A stretch of DNA of 42,052 nt from Bacteroidota bacterium (lineage in GTDB: Bacteria; Bacteroidota; Bacteroidia; Sphingobacteriales; Sphingobacteriaceae), in assembly GCA_013288685.1 (NCBI GenBank), contig JABDBM010000030.1, positions 1-42,052 on the forward strand, written 5' to 3'. The notes beneath the pieces were generated by a model that was given only the letters and a program-made list of their open reading frames with translations, was not told the origin of the DNA and searched no databases. A program made the position numbers and the translations under genes. This document shows, piece by piece, positions 32,577-40,198 of the stretch. Every line of letters begins with the position of its first letter. Position 1 is the first letter of the stretch.

Positions 32577-33220
32577 ACAAATCATTCTCTTTCGATCTTT
32601 TTAACCGCATGCCCATTGTTGGCATTATGCGAAACATACCATCACAATACATACATACCATAGCCGAAAAGTATTACAGTGCTGGTTTAACCTGCCTGGA
32701 AATTACTATGAACTCGCCGGATGCGGAAAAAAGCATCGCATTGTTGGCAGAATTATATCCTGGCAAACTGAACATTGGCGCGGGCACCGTTTGCAGCATG
32801 AACGACCTGGAAAAGGCGTTGGCGGCAAACGCCCGGTTTATTGTTACTCCTATTATTAACGAGGAAGTGATCAAGACCTGCGTTAGCGAAAACATTCCCA
32901 TTTTCCCCGGCGCTTATACGCCATCCGAAATTTACAGGGCCTGGTCATTAGGAGCGCCAATGATCAAACTTTTCCCCGCAGGCGATTTAAAACCGACTTA
33001 TATTAAAGAAGTTTTGGCGCCGTTAAGCGATGTGCACCTGATGCCTACAGGCGGCATTAACTTAGATAATTTTACAAATTATCTGGAACTTGGCGCCAGG
33101 GGCGTGGGCGTAGGTAGCCAGCTGTTCCCGAAGGCTGCTATTGAGGCCGAAGATTGGGATGCCTTAGGCACAGTTTATACACAATTTGTAAATAAATACC
33201 GCGCATTTGTTGCCAAATAA
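32573..33220 (+). CDS. dgoA: 2-keto-3-deoxy-6-phosphogluconate/phosphogalactonate aldolase
   Basis: This 215-residue class I aldolase of the Eda/DgoA family cleaves the phosphorylated keto-deoxy acid into pyruvate and glyceraldehyde 3-phosphate. Catalytic residues are Glu43 (CLEITMNS) and the Schiff-base Lys132 in MIKLFPAG. GAGTVCS and LMPTGGI complete the phosphate-binding loops. The ATG overlaps the dgoK stop by 4 nt, so KDPGal is the likely substrate and the DgoA role is favoured, although Eda-type activity on KDPG is possible. The following 246 bp (33221-33466) carry no recognisable gene. Confidence 0.9.
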   Translation: MNKSFSFDLFNRMPIVGIMRNIPSQYIHTIAEKYYSAGLTCLEITMNSPDAEKSIALLAELYPGKLNIGAGTVCSMNDLEKALAANARFIVTPIINEEVIKTCVSENIPIFPGAYTPSEIYRAWSLGAPMIKLFPAGDLKPTYIKEVLAPLSDVHLMPTGGINLDNFTNYLELGARGVGVGSQLFPKAAIEAEDWDALGTVYTQFVNKYRAFVAK

Positions 33221-33466
33221 ATCGGCGCTACCAAGTAATTCCCTCTGTTAAAAAGTGTTAAAAACCTGCAATTTCATATTTAAAACAGAATTGCCGGGTA
33301 TTATTGTTGTTATTGTAGCGTTAGCGTAACGTTATATTAGTAATAGCACAACAGGAACAAGTATTAGCCGACACAAAACAGGCGTTCATCTGTACTTAAT
33401 AACGGCTTGCTTTGTTTAGGTGTACTTTTATCAAAGTTGCGCAAGGGATAACAAATTTTAGAAGGT

Positions 33467-33904
33467 ATGAAATTATTGGCAATTTTATTTTTTACAACAT
33501 TTCTATCGTCGGTAACCTGGCTGGGCGATTTTAGCAACGCCACCACAGAGGCGGAGAAAGACAACAAACTGATTATAGTAAACTTTTCGGGTTCAGACTG
33601 GTGCGGACCCTGTATTAGACTGAGGAAGGAAATACTGGAATCGGCAACGTTTGAAGATTATGCCAAAGACCATTTGGTTTTGGTGCGAGCCGATTTTCCG
33701 CGCCAAAAGAAAAATCAGTTGGACGCTGCCCAGGTAAAGCGCAATGAAGCTTTGGCAGATAAATACAATCCTGAGGGAAAATTTCCCTTTACATTATTGA
33801 TAGATAAAAACGGCAAGGTGCTAAAGTCGTGGGATGGTTACCCCAACGAGGCGCCCGACAAATTTGTTTCGGAAATTGAACCATTTGCCAATGCAGCACA
33901 CTGA
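33467..33904 (+). CDS. Exported thioredoxin-like protein
   Basis: This 145-residue protein has an N-terminal hydrophobic segment (MKLLAILFFTTFLSSVTWLG) that should send it to the periplasm. The thioredoxin active site is SDWCGPC (Cys46, Cys49), and KFPFTLLIDKNGKVLKSWDG contains the cis-Pro strand. The charged insertion between them (RADFPRQKKNQLDAAQVKRN) is typical of the Thioredoxin_7 type. It should reduce or oxidise disulfides in envelope proteins. It is the first gene of a row thioredoxin-ApbE-DUF4266-DUF3570 with gaps of 4, 13 and 28 bp, so the Cys-rich DUF4266 lipoprotein is a plausible partner (inference). Confidence 0.88.
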   Translation: MKLLAILFFTTFLSSVTWLGDFSNATTEAEKDNKLIIVNFSGSDWCGPCIRLRKEILESATFEDYAKDHLVLVRADFPRQKKNQLDAAQVKRNEALADKYNPEGKFPFTLLIDKNGKVLKSWDGYPNEAPDKFVSEIEPFANAAH

Positions 33905-33908
33905 AGTT

Positions 33909-34835
33909 ATGAACGGCGTAATATACCGGCGGGCAATGCGCCTGATGGGTAACCGCTTTGAGATAACTGTAGTTGCGGCTGATACGGCAACCGCCGACGC
34001 CCATATTGACGCCGCTGTGAGTGAAATAAGCCGCATCGAAAAGCTTTTTACCACTTTTAGCGACGATAGCCAAACCAACCTTGTCAACAGCCAGGCTGGC
34101 ATAAGCCCGGTTCGTGTTGACAGGGAAGTTTTCGATTTGATAGCCCGTTCAATCCGGATATCGAATCTGACACAGGGGGCGTTTGATATTACGTACGGTT
34201 CCGTTGATAAAAGCCTGTGGAACTTTGATCCTAATATGAAGCAGCTGCCTGATGCGGAAACCGCGCGGAAGGCAGTGCGGTTAATCAATTTCCGGAATGT
34301 CATACTCGATCCGGAAAATACATCGGTGTTTTTAAAGGAAAAAGGAATGCGCATAGGTTTTGGTGGGATAGGAAAAGGATATGCGGCTGAACGCGCCAAA
34401 ATGATATTAAAGCAACGGGGTGTGGAAAGTGGCGTGGTAAACGCCTCGGGCGATTTAACGGCCTGGGGACTGCAGCCAAACGGTGAGAAATGGACGGTAG
34501 GCATTGCCAATCCCGATTTATCGCATCAGGTATTTTCGTACATGAACGTAACCGATATGGCCATAGCAACATCGGGCAATTACGAAAAGTTTGTGATGAT
34601 TGACGGAAAAAAGTATTCACATACCATCGATCCTCATACAGGGTTGCCGGTATCAGGTATAAAGAGCGTAACCATTATTACCACCAACGCCGAAATTGCC
34701 GATGCCCTGGCTACTCCGGTAATGATAATGGGTATACGTTTCGGATTAAATATGATCAATCAAATAAAGAATGTGGAGGCAGTTATTATCGACGACGATA
34801 ACAGATTGTACTTATCAGATAACATAAAATTTTAA
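33909..34835 (+). CDS. apbE: ApbE-family FAD:protein FMN transferase
   Basis: ApbE enzymes attach FMN covalently to Thr/Ser of periplasmic or membrane redox proteins using FAD and Mg2+. Family motifs seen are EISRIEKLFTTFSDDSQTN, FDITYGSVDKSLWNFDP, FGGIGKGYAAERAK (FAD binding), VNASGDLTAWG, SHTIDPHTGLPVSGI and NAEIADALATPVMIMG (metal site). The start is ATG 33909 or 33891; neither gives a signal peptide or lipobox, unlike most ApbE proteins, so the product may remain in the cytoplasm. It follows the thioredoxin gene directly (overlapping it if 33891 is used). No obvious flavinylation target motif is visible in the neighbouring DUF proteins. Confidence 0.93.
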   Translation: MNGVIYRRAMRLMGNRFEITVVAADTATADAHIDAAVSEISRIEKLFTTFSDDSQTNLVNSQAGISPVRVDREVFDLIARSIRISNLTQGAFDITYGSVDKSLWNFDPNMKQLPDAETARKAVRLINFRNVILDPENTSVFLKEKGMRIGFGGIGKGYAAERAKMILKQRGVESGVVNASGDLTAWGLQPNGEKWTVGIANPDLSHQVFSYMNVTDMAIATSGNYEKFVMIDGKKYSHTIDPHTGLPVSGIKSVTIITTNAEIADALATPVMIMGIRFGLNMINQIKNVEAVIIDDDNRLYLSDNIKF

Positions 34836-34848
34836 CCCCTATAGAAAA

Positions 34849-35070
34849 ATGACAAAGCTAATAGCAAAGATAACTGCCGGTTTCCTGCTCATGATTTTCG
34901 CTTGCTCATGCGTCCACTTAAAGGAGTACCAGAAAAACAGGATCAACGATTCGGAAATGGCCCTTGGCAATCGCAAAGTGGAAAAAAATGAATTGAATTT
35001 TCAGTCGTACCGGGAAGGAGCTTCAGGGGCAAATGCCGGAAAAACCGGTGGTGGCTGCGGGTGTAATTAA
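34849..35070 (+). CDS. DUF4266-family small lipoprotein
   Basis: This 73-residue protein has a lipoprotein-type signal (residues 1-21, LLMIFACSC with Cys19/Cys21). It continues with a charged middle containing the family-like KEYQKNRINDSEMALG, an ESYR-like FQSYREGA and a Gly-rich end finishing GGGCGCN. The two C-terminal cysteines in Cys-Gly-Cys could bind a metal or form a redox disulfide; this is inference. DUF4266 and DUF3570 are habitually found together with ApbE and thioredoxin genes, as here; their function is not established. It should be anchored to a membrane facing the periplasm. Confidence 0.85.
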   Translation: MTKLIAKITAGFLLMIFACSCVHLKEYQKNRINDSEMALGNRKVEKNELNFQSYREGASGANAGKTGGGCGCN

Positions 35071-35098
35071 TTAAGCGGGAACAAGAATAAAATTTTAG

Positions 35099-36418
35099 AT
35101 GAAGAAAGTATTTCTATCGGTGATAGGGTTCACCCTTATTTGCCGTATGTCGGCGTATTCGCAGGTAAAAACGGACAGTGCTGGCGCCAAACCAAAGATT
35201 AGTTTATATGCCCCGGATAGCTCAACAATGAAGAGCAATTATAAGGACCGGAGCTTGCATGTTGATGAAATAAATTTTGTTTCGAGCTATTACTGGCAAA
35301 CCGGAGATCACTCGGCAGTTACCGGGGGTATCGGTTCCGAAAAAGTGACCGATATTGCCAATGGCCTGGATATTAAGCTGGCATGGTTGAATAGTTCCCT
35401 GAATAAAAATACCCTTTCGATTGGTTTGGGTTTCGATCACCACACCTCTGCATCACAGGCTTTTGTTTCGGCAACGGGCGCGTCAAAAACAGGGGGCGAC
35501 AGAATTTATCCTTCTATAGACTGGACCAAGGAAAATGCAAAAAATGGCAACACTTTTGGCCTGGGCGCTTATGTATCGAGCGAGTACAATTATCAATCGT
35601 TAGGAGGGGATTTGCATTTTTCCCTTAAAACGCAGGATAAAATGGGCGAATTTGGTGTAAAACTGCAGGCTTACCTGGATAAGGTTAAGTTGATTTACCC
35701 ATCAGAGTTAATCCCCGGAACGACAACTACTACTTCCGGCGGAACAACCATAATAACCACAGCCAGCGGAACTACCACCACACTGAGTGATGGTGAACAT
35801 GGTCACCGGGGAAATATACCATCCAGTCCGCGAAATACCTTTTCGTCATCATTTTCCTACTCGCAAATTATAAATTCGCGCTTGCAGATTATGTTTTTAG
35901 CCGATTTGGTGGAGCAGCATGGTTATTTAAGCCTGCCTTTCCACAGGGTGTATTTTTCGACAGGTAAGGATACTGTTGAAAAACTACCAGCTCAGCGATT
36001 TAAATTGCCAATTGGTTTCAGGGCGAATTATTTCCTGGGCGATAATATTATCCTGCGGTCATACTACCGCTACTATATGGATAATTGGGGCATTAAATCA
36101 AACACTGCCAACCTGGAAGTGGTGTACAAGGTGAGTCCATTCTTTTCCATTGCGCCGTTTTACAGGTTTTATAGCCAGTCGGCAGCAAAATATTTTGCTC
36201 CTTATGAGGCACATAACATTAACGATGCCTATTATACCAGCAACTACGAATATTCGAAATTTAACAGCAACTTTTTTGGTGTAGGGTTTAGGATTGCACC
36301 TCCAGCTGGTGTTTTTGGCATGCAAGGCTTGCATGACCTGGAAATACGATACGGCCACTACGCTCAAAATACCGATTTAGTATCCAATGTAGTTTCGTTG
36401 AGTTTAGGGTTTAAATAG
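35099..36418 (+). CDS. DUF3570-family outer-membrane beta-barrel protein
   Basis: This 439-residue protein has a signal peptide (about 1-22, ending MSAYS-Q). Alternating strands follow, with aromatic ends, and it finishes in LSLGFK, as expected of a beta barrel. Family landmarks include DEINFVSSYYWQTGDHSAV near the N-terminus and RFKLPIGFRANYFLGD, SYYRYYMDNWGI and PFYRFYSQSAAKYFAPYEAH in the C-terminal half. A Thr/Ser/Gly-rich loop (about 203-237) followed by DGEHGHRGNIPSSPRNT probably projects outward. The function is unknown; it is last in the thioredoxin-ApbE-DUF4266 row and may be its outer-membrane component. A strong hairpin follows 9 bp after the stop. Confidence 0.88.
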   Translation: MKKVFLSVIGFTLICRMSAYSQVKTDSAGAKPKISLYAPDSSTMKSNYKDRSLHVDEINFVSSYYWQTGDHSAVTGGIGSEKVTDIANGLDIKLAWLNSSLNKNTLSIGLGFDHHTSASQAFVSATGASKTGGDRIYPSIDWTKENAKNGNTFGLGAYVSSEYNYQSLGGDLHFSLKTQDKMGEFGVKLQAYLDKVKLIYPSELIPGTTTTTSGGTTIITTASGTTTTLSDGEHGHRGNIPSSPRNTFSSSFSYSQIINSRLQIMFLADLVEQHGYLSLPFHRVYFSTGKDTVEKLPAQRFKLPIGFRANYFLGDNIILRSYYRYYMDNWGIKSNTANLEVVYKVSPFFSIAPFYRFYSQSAAKYFAPYEAHNINDAYYTSNYEYSKFNSNFFGVGFRIAPPAGVFGMQGLHDLEIRYGHYAQNTDLVSNVVSLSLGFK

Positions 36419-36427
36419 GTTATGGAG

Positions 36428-36497
36428 AGGTTGTAAGTGTTGTAAAGGTTGTAATGGTTATTAAATACTATTTCAACCTTTACAACACTTACAACCT
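36428..36497. terminator. Perfect 24-bp inverted repeat, bidirectional terminator
   Basis: AGGTTGTAAGTGTTGTAAAG followed by GTTG (36428-36451) pairs exactly with 36474-36497 across a 22-nt loop. It lies midway between the converging DUF3570 gene (stop 36418) and the outer-membrane protein gene (stop 36518). The arms are themselves built of the word GTTGTAA in three variants. Confidence 0.8.
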
Positions 36498-36517
36498 TTT
36501 CAACTTCTACAACTCCC

Positions 36518-37282
36518 TTAAAACCTCCGGCCAATAATAATTTTAAATATCGCTTTTTCTGTTGCGCGGGTAAATCCATAGCCAACGCCGCCGTTAAACT
36601 CCCAGTCGGGGTCGGTGTTTAAATCAACAGCGGCAAACAGTTGGTGCATTTGGTTCTGGAAAGAATCATAATGAAAAAACGGGCCCGTACTGCCGTAGTA
36701 TTCCGGACCAATGGCCACCACTTTTGAAATATCATAGCTTACCTTAACATTTGGCGAAAATATAAAGCCGCGATTTTGATCGGGGCCGGCAAAGCTTTTA
36801 TCAATAGTGGGATTTAGCGAGATGTACCATTTATTTATTTTTTTATCCACTATTGGCCGTATCTCCAGCGTACTTGTATTTGCCGAAAATGCCTTTTTCT
36901 GGAAGCCAAATTCTGTTGAAATACTTACACCAACGGGCCATTTCCAGCTTAGTGGAGCAGCAACCCGCGGCCTGATGTGCGAACCGACGTAGGCCGTGCG
37001 CCCATCGCTGCCTATGGAGTTAAAAAAATAGAAACCTGTTTCGAACCAGGGGGTCCATCCATGAGTAATTTCAATGGTTTCATGTACTACGTGGTTATCG
37101 GGCAACTGGCCATCCGTAGCGGTGGTAAAACCGTTTGCCGTGTAATTGCTGTGAAGCTCGACCATGGTCCGGCCCGGTTCAACCGTCTCCGAACCGTATA
37201 CCTGTATCTCGTAATTATCCTGCGCTTTAACACAGGTGCCAAAAAATAAAAACCCTGTTAATATTACTATTACTTTATTCAT
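36518..37282 (-). CDS. Hypothetical outer-membrane beta-barrel protein
   Basis: This 254-residue protein has a signal peptide (MNKVIVILTGFLFFGTCVKA-Q) and a strand-rich body. Its pattern is VYGSETVEPGRTMVELHSNY at the start, EITHGWTPWFETGFYFFNS, ISTEFGFQKK and a terminal KAIFKIIIGRRF ending in Phe, typical of an outer-membrane barrel. I do not know the family with certainty; it resembles small barrels often annotated as transporter-like or OmpW/MipA-like. It starts 14 bp after the cytochrome b gene and is clearly co-transcribed with it, which suggests it lets a redox-linked substrate or metal cross the outer membrane (inference). Confidence 0.75.
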   Translation of the reverse strand: MNKVIVILTGFLFFGTCVKAQDNYEIQVYGSETVEPGRTMVELHSNYTANGFTTATDGQLPDNHVVHETIEITHGWTPWFETGFYFFNSIGSDGRTAYVGSHIRPRVAAPLSWKWPVGVSISTEFGFQKKAFSANTSTLEIRPIVDKKINKWYISLNPTIDKSFAGPDQNRGFIFSPNVKVSYDISKVVAIGPEYYGSTGPFFHYDSFQNQMHQLFAAVDLNTDPDWEFNGGVGYGFTRATEKAIFKIIIGRRF

Positions 37283-37296
37283 ATTGTAAAATGTGT

Positions 37297-37959
37297 TTAC
37301 CCTCCATTTATCATATCCGAGACTATACCTTTCGATCGTTTACGCTCGGCCAGGAAAACACCGGCCAGGTGTACCACAATAAAGGCCAAAATTAAATACA
37401 TACAAAAACCATGAACATCTTTAACCGTATGCCGCATAGGTTTTAAAAAAGCCACATCTTCAAAGGCCAGTGATAATCCGGTTACTACCATGATAATCAG
37501 TAGTAAATAAAAAATGGAATAAATAATTTTCACGGTTAACTCGTGGATGGCAAGTTCGCGATCTGCTTTTGTTGATTTGAAGCATGCATAAGCCTTTTTT
37601 AGCTGGCGGATAAATTTTTGATCGGCCAGTTGGAAAAATTCAAGTATAAGCCTGAACAGGAGCAGCCCGGCAAGGCAATAGCCAAAATACACATGTACGT
37701 CCCAAACGCTATCGCTTAATGCATGTCCGGCCTGGCGGGCCTGATCATTGGTTAAGGTAACGCCGGAATGCTGCAATTCGTTTTGAACTAAGGATGACAC
37801 TTTTCGTCCGTTGGTTATGGTTGAATTAGAGAGAACCGTAAGTAACGATCCTGTAATGACTATTGCATTGGCCCAATGCCACAAACGGAGCGTTGCCGAA
37901 TATTTCTTTTTTGGATGCGGAAGTTCTGCCTCCTCGCGAACAGGTTCAATAATTGCCAT
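37297..37959 (-). CDS. Cytochrome b561-type (HydC-like) dihaem membrane protein
   Basis: This 220-residue protein has four membrane helices (near 25-45, 85-108, 143-165 and 182-205). Histidines His28 (LRLWHWANA), His89 (WDVHVYFGY), His183 (VKDVHGFCMY) and His197 (IVVHLAGVF) sit at positions expected for two b haems, as in the b-type subunit of Ni-Fe hydrogenases and formate dehydrogenases. It should pass electrons between the quinone pool and a periplasmic partner; no hydrogenase or dehydrogenase gene is adjacent. It is first in a two-gene transcript with an outer-membrane protein, divergent from a two-component system. Confidence 0.85.
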   Translation of the reverse strand: MAIIEPVREEAELPHPKKKYSATLRLWHWANAIVITGSLLTVLSNSTITNGRKVSSLVQNELQHSGVTLTNDQARQAGHALSDSVWDVHVYFGYCLAGLLLFRLILEFFQLADQKFIRQLKKAYACFKSTKADRELAIHELTVKIIYSIFYLLLIIMVVTGLSLAFEDVAFLKPMRHTVKDVHGFCMYLILAFIVVHLAGVFLAERKRSKGIVSDMINGG

Positions 37960-37992
37960 GTGGTGTTGTTTTCGCTAAATTTAGGAACATAA

Positions 37993-38049
37993 TTTGAAGC
38001 AATTCTGTAGGTAACTTTTTTGTTGCGTAATTACTTCAGAATTACTTCA
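37993..38049. promoter_or_regulatory. Candidate response-regulator sites in the divergent region
   Basis: AATTACTTCA occurs at 38029-38038 and 38040-38049, exactly 11 bp apart, the direct-repeat spacing used by OmpR-family dimers. A third copy, AATTGCTTCAA, lies in the opposite orientation at 37994-38004, facing the cytochrome b gene. This suggests that the regulator at 38082 controls both itself and the cytochrome b operon. Binding is inferred from sequence only. Confidence 0.5.
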
Positions 38050-38060
38050 ATATCAATAAT

Positions 38061-38068
38061 TATATTTG
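38061..38068 (+). promoter_or_regulatory. -7 element of the response-regulator/histidine-kinase operon
   Basis: TATATTTG fits the Bacteroidota -7 element, with a transcription start expected near 38074, only a few nt before TTG 38082. No TTTG lies at the right distance upstream; instead the AATTACTTCA direct repeats occupy that place, as expected for an activator-dependent promoter. Confidence 0.45.
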
Positions 38069-38081
38069 AAGAAAAAGCCAG

Positions 38082-38756
38082 TTGAAATTCCTGATTATTG
38101 AAGACGAGCAAGAGCTGCGCGAAATTATCGCCAATTATTTGAACGAAGACGGTAATATTTGCGAGTGCTGCGATTCGTTGCGCAGTGCAATCGACAAATT
38201 ATCGATCTACGAGTACGACTGTATTTTATTGGATATTGGGTTACCCGATGGCGATGGCTTTACCGTGTTGGAATATTTACGGGTAAATAAAAGGACGGAG
38301 GCAGTCCTCATCATTTCGGCCCGAAATTCGCTCGACGACAAACTGAAGGGCCTCAACATAGGTGCCGATGATTATTTAACCAAGCCCTTTCATCTGGCCG
38401 AACTTAAGGCACGGGTGGTGGCCATTTACCGGCGCAAAGTTTTTAACAGTAACAGCACCTTGATTTTCAACGAAATTGTAATTAACCTGCCCGGTCGTAG
38501 TGTGGAAGTAAACCACAAACCAATTATCCTAACCCGCAAAGAGTATGATATGCTGCTGTATTTTATTGCCAACAAAGGCAAGGTAATTGCTAAAAATGCC
38601 ATCGCTGTGCATTTATGGGGCGATGAAATTGACATGCATGATAACTTCGATTTTATTTACACACACATCAAAAACCTCCGGAAAAAGCTATTGGAAGTTA
38701 CTACTAACGATTATTTGAAATCAATTTATGGCATTGGTTATAAATTCAGCGCCTGA
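38082..38756 (+). CDS. OmpR/PhoB-family response regulator
   Basis: This 224-residue protein has a receiver domain (1-115), with acidic pocket IIEDEQE, phospho-acceptor Asp51 (CILLDIGLPDGDG), Thr/Ser of IISARN and Lys101 (YLTKPF). The C-terminal winged helix (about 128-222) contains ILTRKEYDMLLYF, HLWGDEIDMHDNF and IYGIGYKFS. The start is TTG 38082, directly before KFLIIEDE; no ATG fits. It overlaps the kinase gene by 1 nt (TGATG). The divergent cytochrome b gene and the AATTACTTCA sites between them suggest it regulates that operon. Confidence 0.93.
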   Translation: MKFLIIEDEQELREIIANYLNEDGNICECCDSLRSAIDKLSIYEYDCILLDIGLPDGDGFTVLEYLRVNKRTEAVLIISARNSLDDKLKGLNIGADDYLTKPFHLAELKARVVAIYRRKVFNSNSTLIFNEIVINLPGRSVEVNHKPIILTRKEYDMLLYFIANKGKVIAKNAIAVHLWGDEIDMHDNFDFIYTHIKNLRKKLLEVTTNDYLKSIYGIGYKFSA

Positions 38757-40006
38757 TGAAACTATCGGCACATTATAATAAAGCCAGCATTATTATCAGC
38801 ATCATAGTATTGATAGCGGGCGGAGTGGTTTACTTTTTTGCCATAAACCACATATCGCGGATGCAACTGGATCGCGACCTCACTGAAGAACTTGAGGAGG
38901 TAGTTGATTATGTAAACGTTAATAATAAATTACCCAAACAAGTTGAGTTTGATGAGGACCAAACGGTTTTTACAAAAACAAATGAAACCAGTTTGCCGGC
39001 CCGTTTTTTTGACACTGTTTATACCGATAATAAAGAGAAAAAAAACGAACCCGGCCGGGCTGTAGAAGGTCTTGTTGCCTTGAATGGGCAGCATTATCGG
39101 GTAATTATCACCGAATCGAGAGAGAGTACCGAGTATTTGTTGCAGGTAATTACCCTAATAACACTGGCGTTGATGGTGGGGCTATTGTTGATTTTATTTA
39201 TTACTAACCGCTATATTTTAAATGGTTTGTGGCGGCCATTTTATGGTACGCTGAATGCGCTGAAAGCATTTAATGTTTCGGACAGCCAAAACCTGCATTT
39301 AAAGCAAAGCAACATAGATGAATTTGGCGACCTGAATAATGCTGTGCAAACGATGGCGGCCCGTGTTAAACACGATTATGAACATCTGAAACACTTTACC
39401 GAAAATGCATCGCACGAGATGCTGACCCCACTTGCGGTGATCACTGCCAAATTAGACGCCCTTATACAGGACGAGGCATTAAAACCCGAGCAGTTTGATC
39501 AAATAAAGGATATTTACACGGCTTCGGGCAAACTCGCCAAACTCAATCAAACTTTATTGTTGCTGGTTAAGATTGAGAATAATTTAATTGACGATGCCGA
39601 ATTGCTGCACATGGATGAATTGATGTATCAAAAGCTGCGGCAATTTCAGGAGTTGATACAGGCGAAAGGCCTTCAGGTTACCGAAATATTGGGCACAAAA
39701 AATATTTCAGTAAGTAAGTACTTAATTGATATATTGCTAAATAACCTTTTAAGCAACGCTATAAGGCATAATACAGATGGCGGTAAATTATTGATCACTT
39801 TAACGGATGCAGAATTGATTTTCCAAAACACCGGGGATGCAAAACCATTGAATAGCGAGACTTTGTTCGAACGTTTCCAAAAAGGTAAAAAATCAGAAGG
39901 GACAGGCCTTGGTTTAGCCATTGTAAAAAACATTTGCAGTTTATACCATTGGGAAATTGGTTATAGGCATGATGGTTTATTGCATACTTTTTATATTCGG
40001 TTTTAA
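38756..40006 (+). CDS. Sensor histidine kinase
   Basis: This 416-residue inner-membrane kinase has TM1 at about 11-31, a short periplasmic sensor of about 100 residues rich in Glu/Asp (LTEELEEVVDYVNVNNKLPK) and TM2 at about 127-149. A HAMP-like linker follows, then the dimerisation domain with His220 in ENASHEMLTPLAVI, and an ATPase domain with the N box LLNNLLSNAIRHN and the G2 box GTGLGLAIVK. The G1 box is weak (LIFQNTGDAKPL in place of DxGxG), so the ATP lid is slightly reduced, as in some Bacteroidota CusS-like kinases. It pairs with the response regulator upstream. The small acidic periplasmic part could sense a metal or cation (inference). Confidence 0.92.
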   Translation: MKLSAHYNKASIIISIIVLIAGGVVYFFAINHISRMQLDRDLTEELEEVVDYVNVNNKLPKQVEFDEDQTVFTKTNETSLPARFFDTVYTDNKEKKNEPGRAVEGLVALNGQHYRVIITESRESTEYLLQVITLITLALMVGLLLILFITNRYILNGLWRPFYGTLNALKAFNVSDSQNLHLKQSNIDEFGDLNNAVQTMAARVKHDYEHLKHFTENASHEMLTPLAVITAKLDALIQDEALKPEQFDQIKDIYTASGKLAKLNQTLLLLVKIENNLIDDAELLHMDELMYQKLRQFQELIQAKGLQVTEILGTKNISVSKYLIDILLNNLLSNAIRHNTDGGKLLITLTDAELIFQNTGDAKPLNSETLFERFQKGKKSEGTGLGLAIVKNICSLYHWEIGYRHDGLLHTFYIRF

Positions 40007-40198
40007 GCTGCTTACGTGCCTTTTTAGCGATTATCCCGATCAATAATTGATTTCTGCAATGCTTAGAGTGTATACCAACGGCAATGAACAAGGAAAGGTA
40101 CCATTCCAATATAGGATTTCGCCATTTTAATATAACCGATCCAAACATTATAAATCCAAATAATTTCTATTTTTACCGGATACCCCACCTAAAAAACC

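Noticed and set aside
33834..33890. Upstream start for ApbE inside the thioredoxin gene
   Set aside because: It would overlap the thioredoxin gene by 71 bp and adds no signal peptide or conserved sequence; ATG 33909 or 33891 fits the compact operon.
34300..34620. Minus-strand ORFs across the apbE gene (33821-34510, 34300-34620)
   Set aside because: They are shadows of a clearly coding gene with conserved ApbE motifs on the plus strand.
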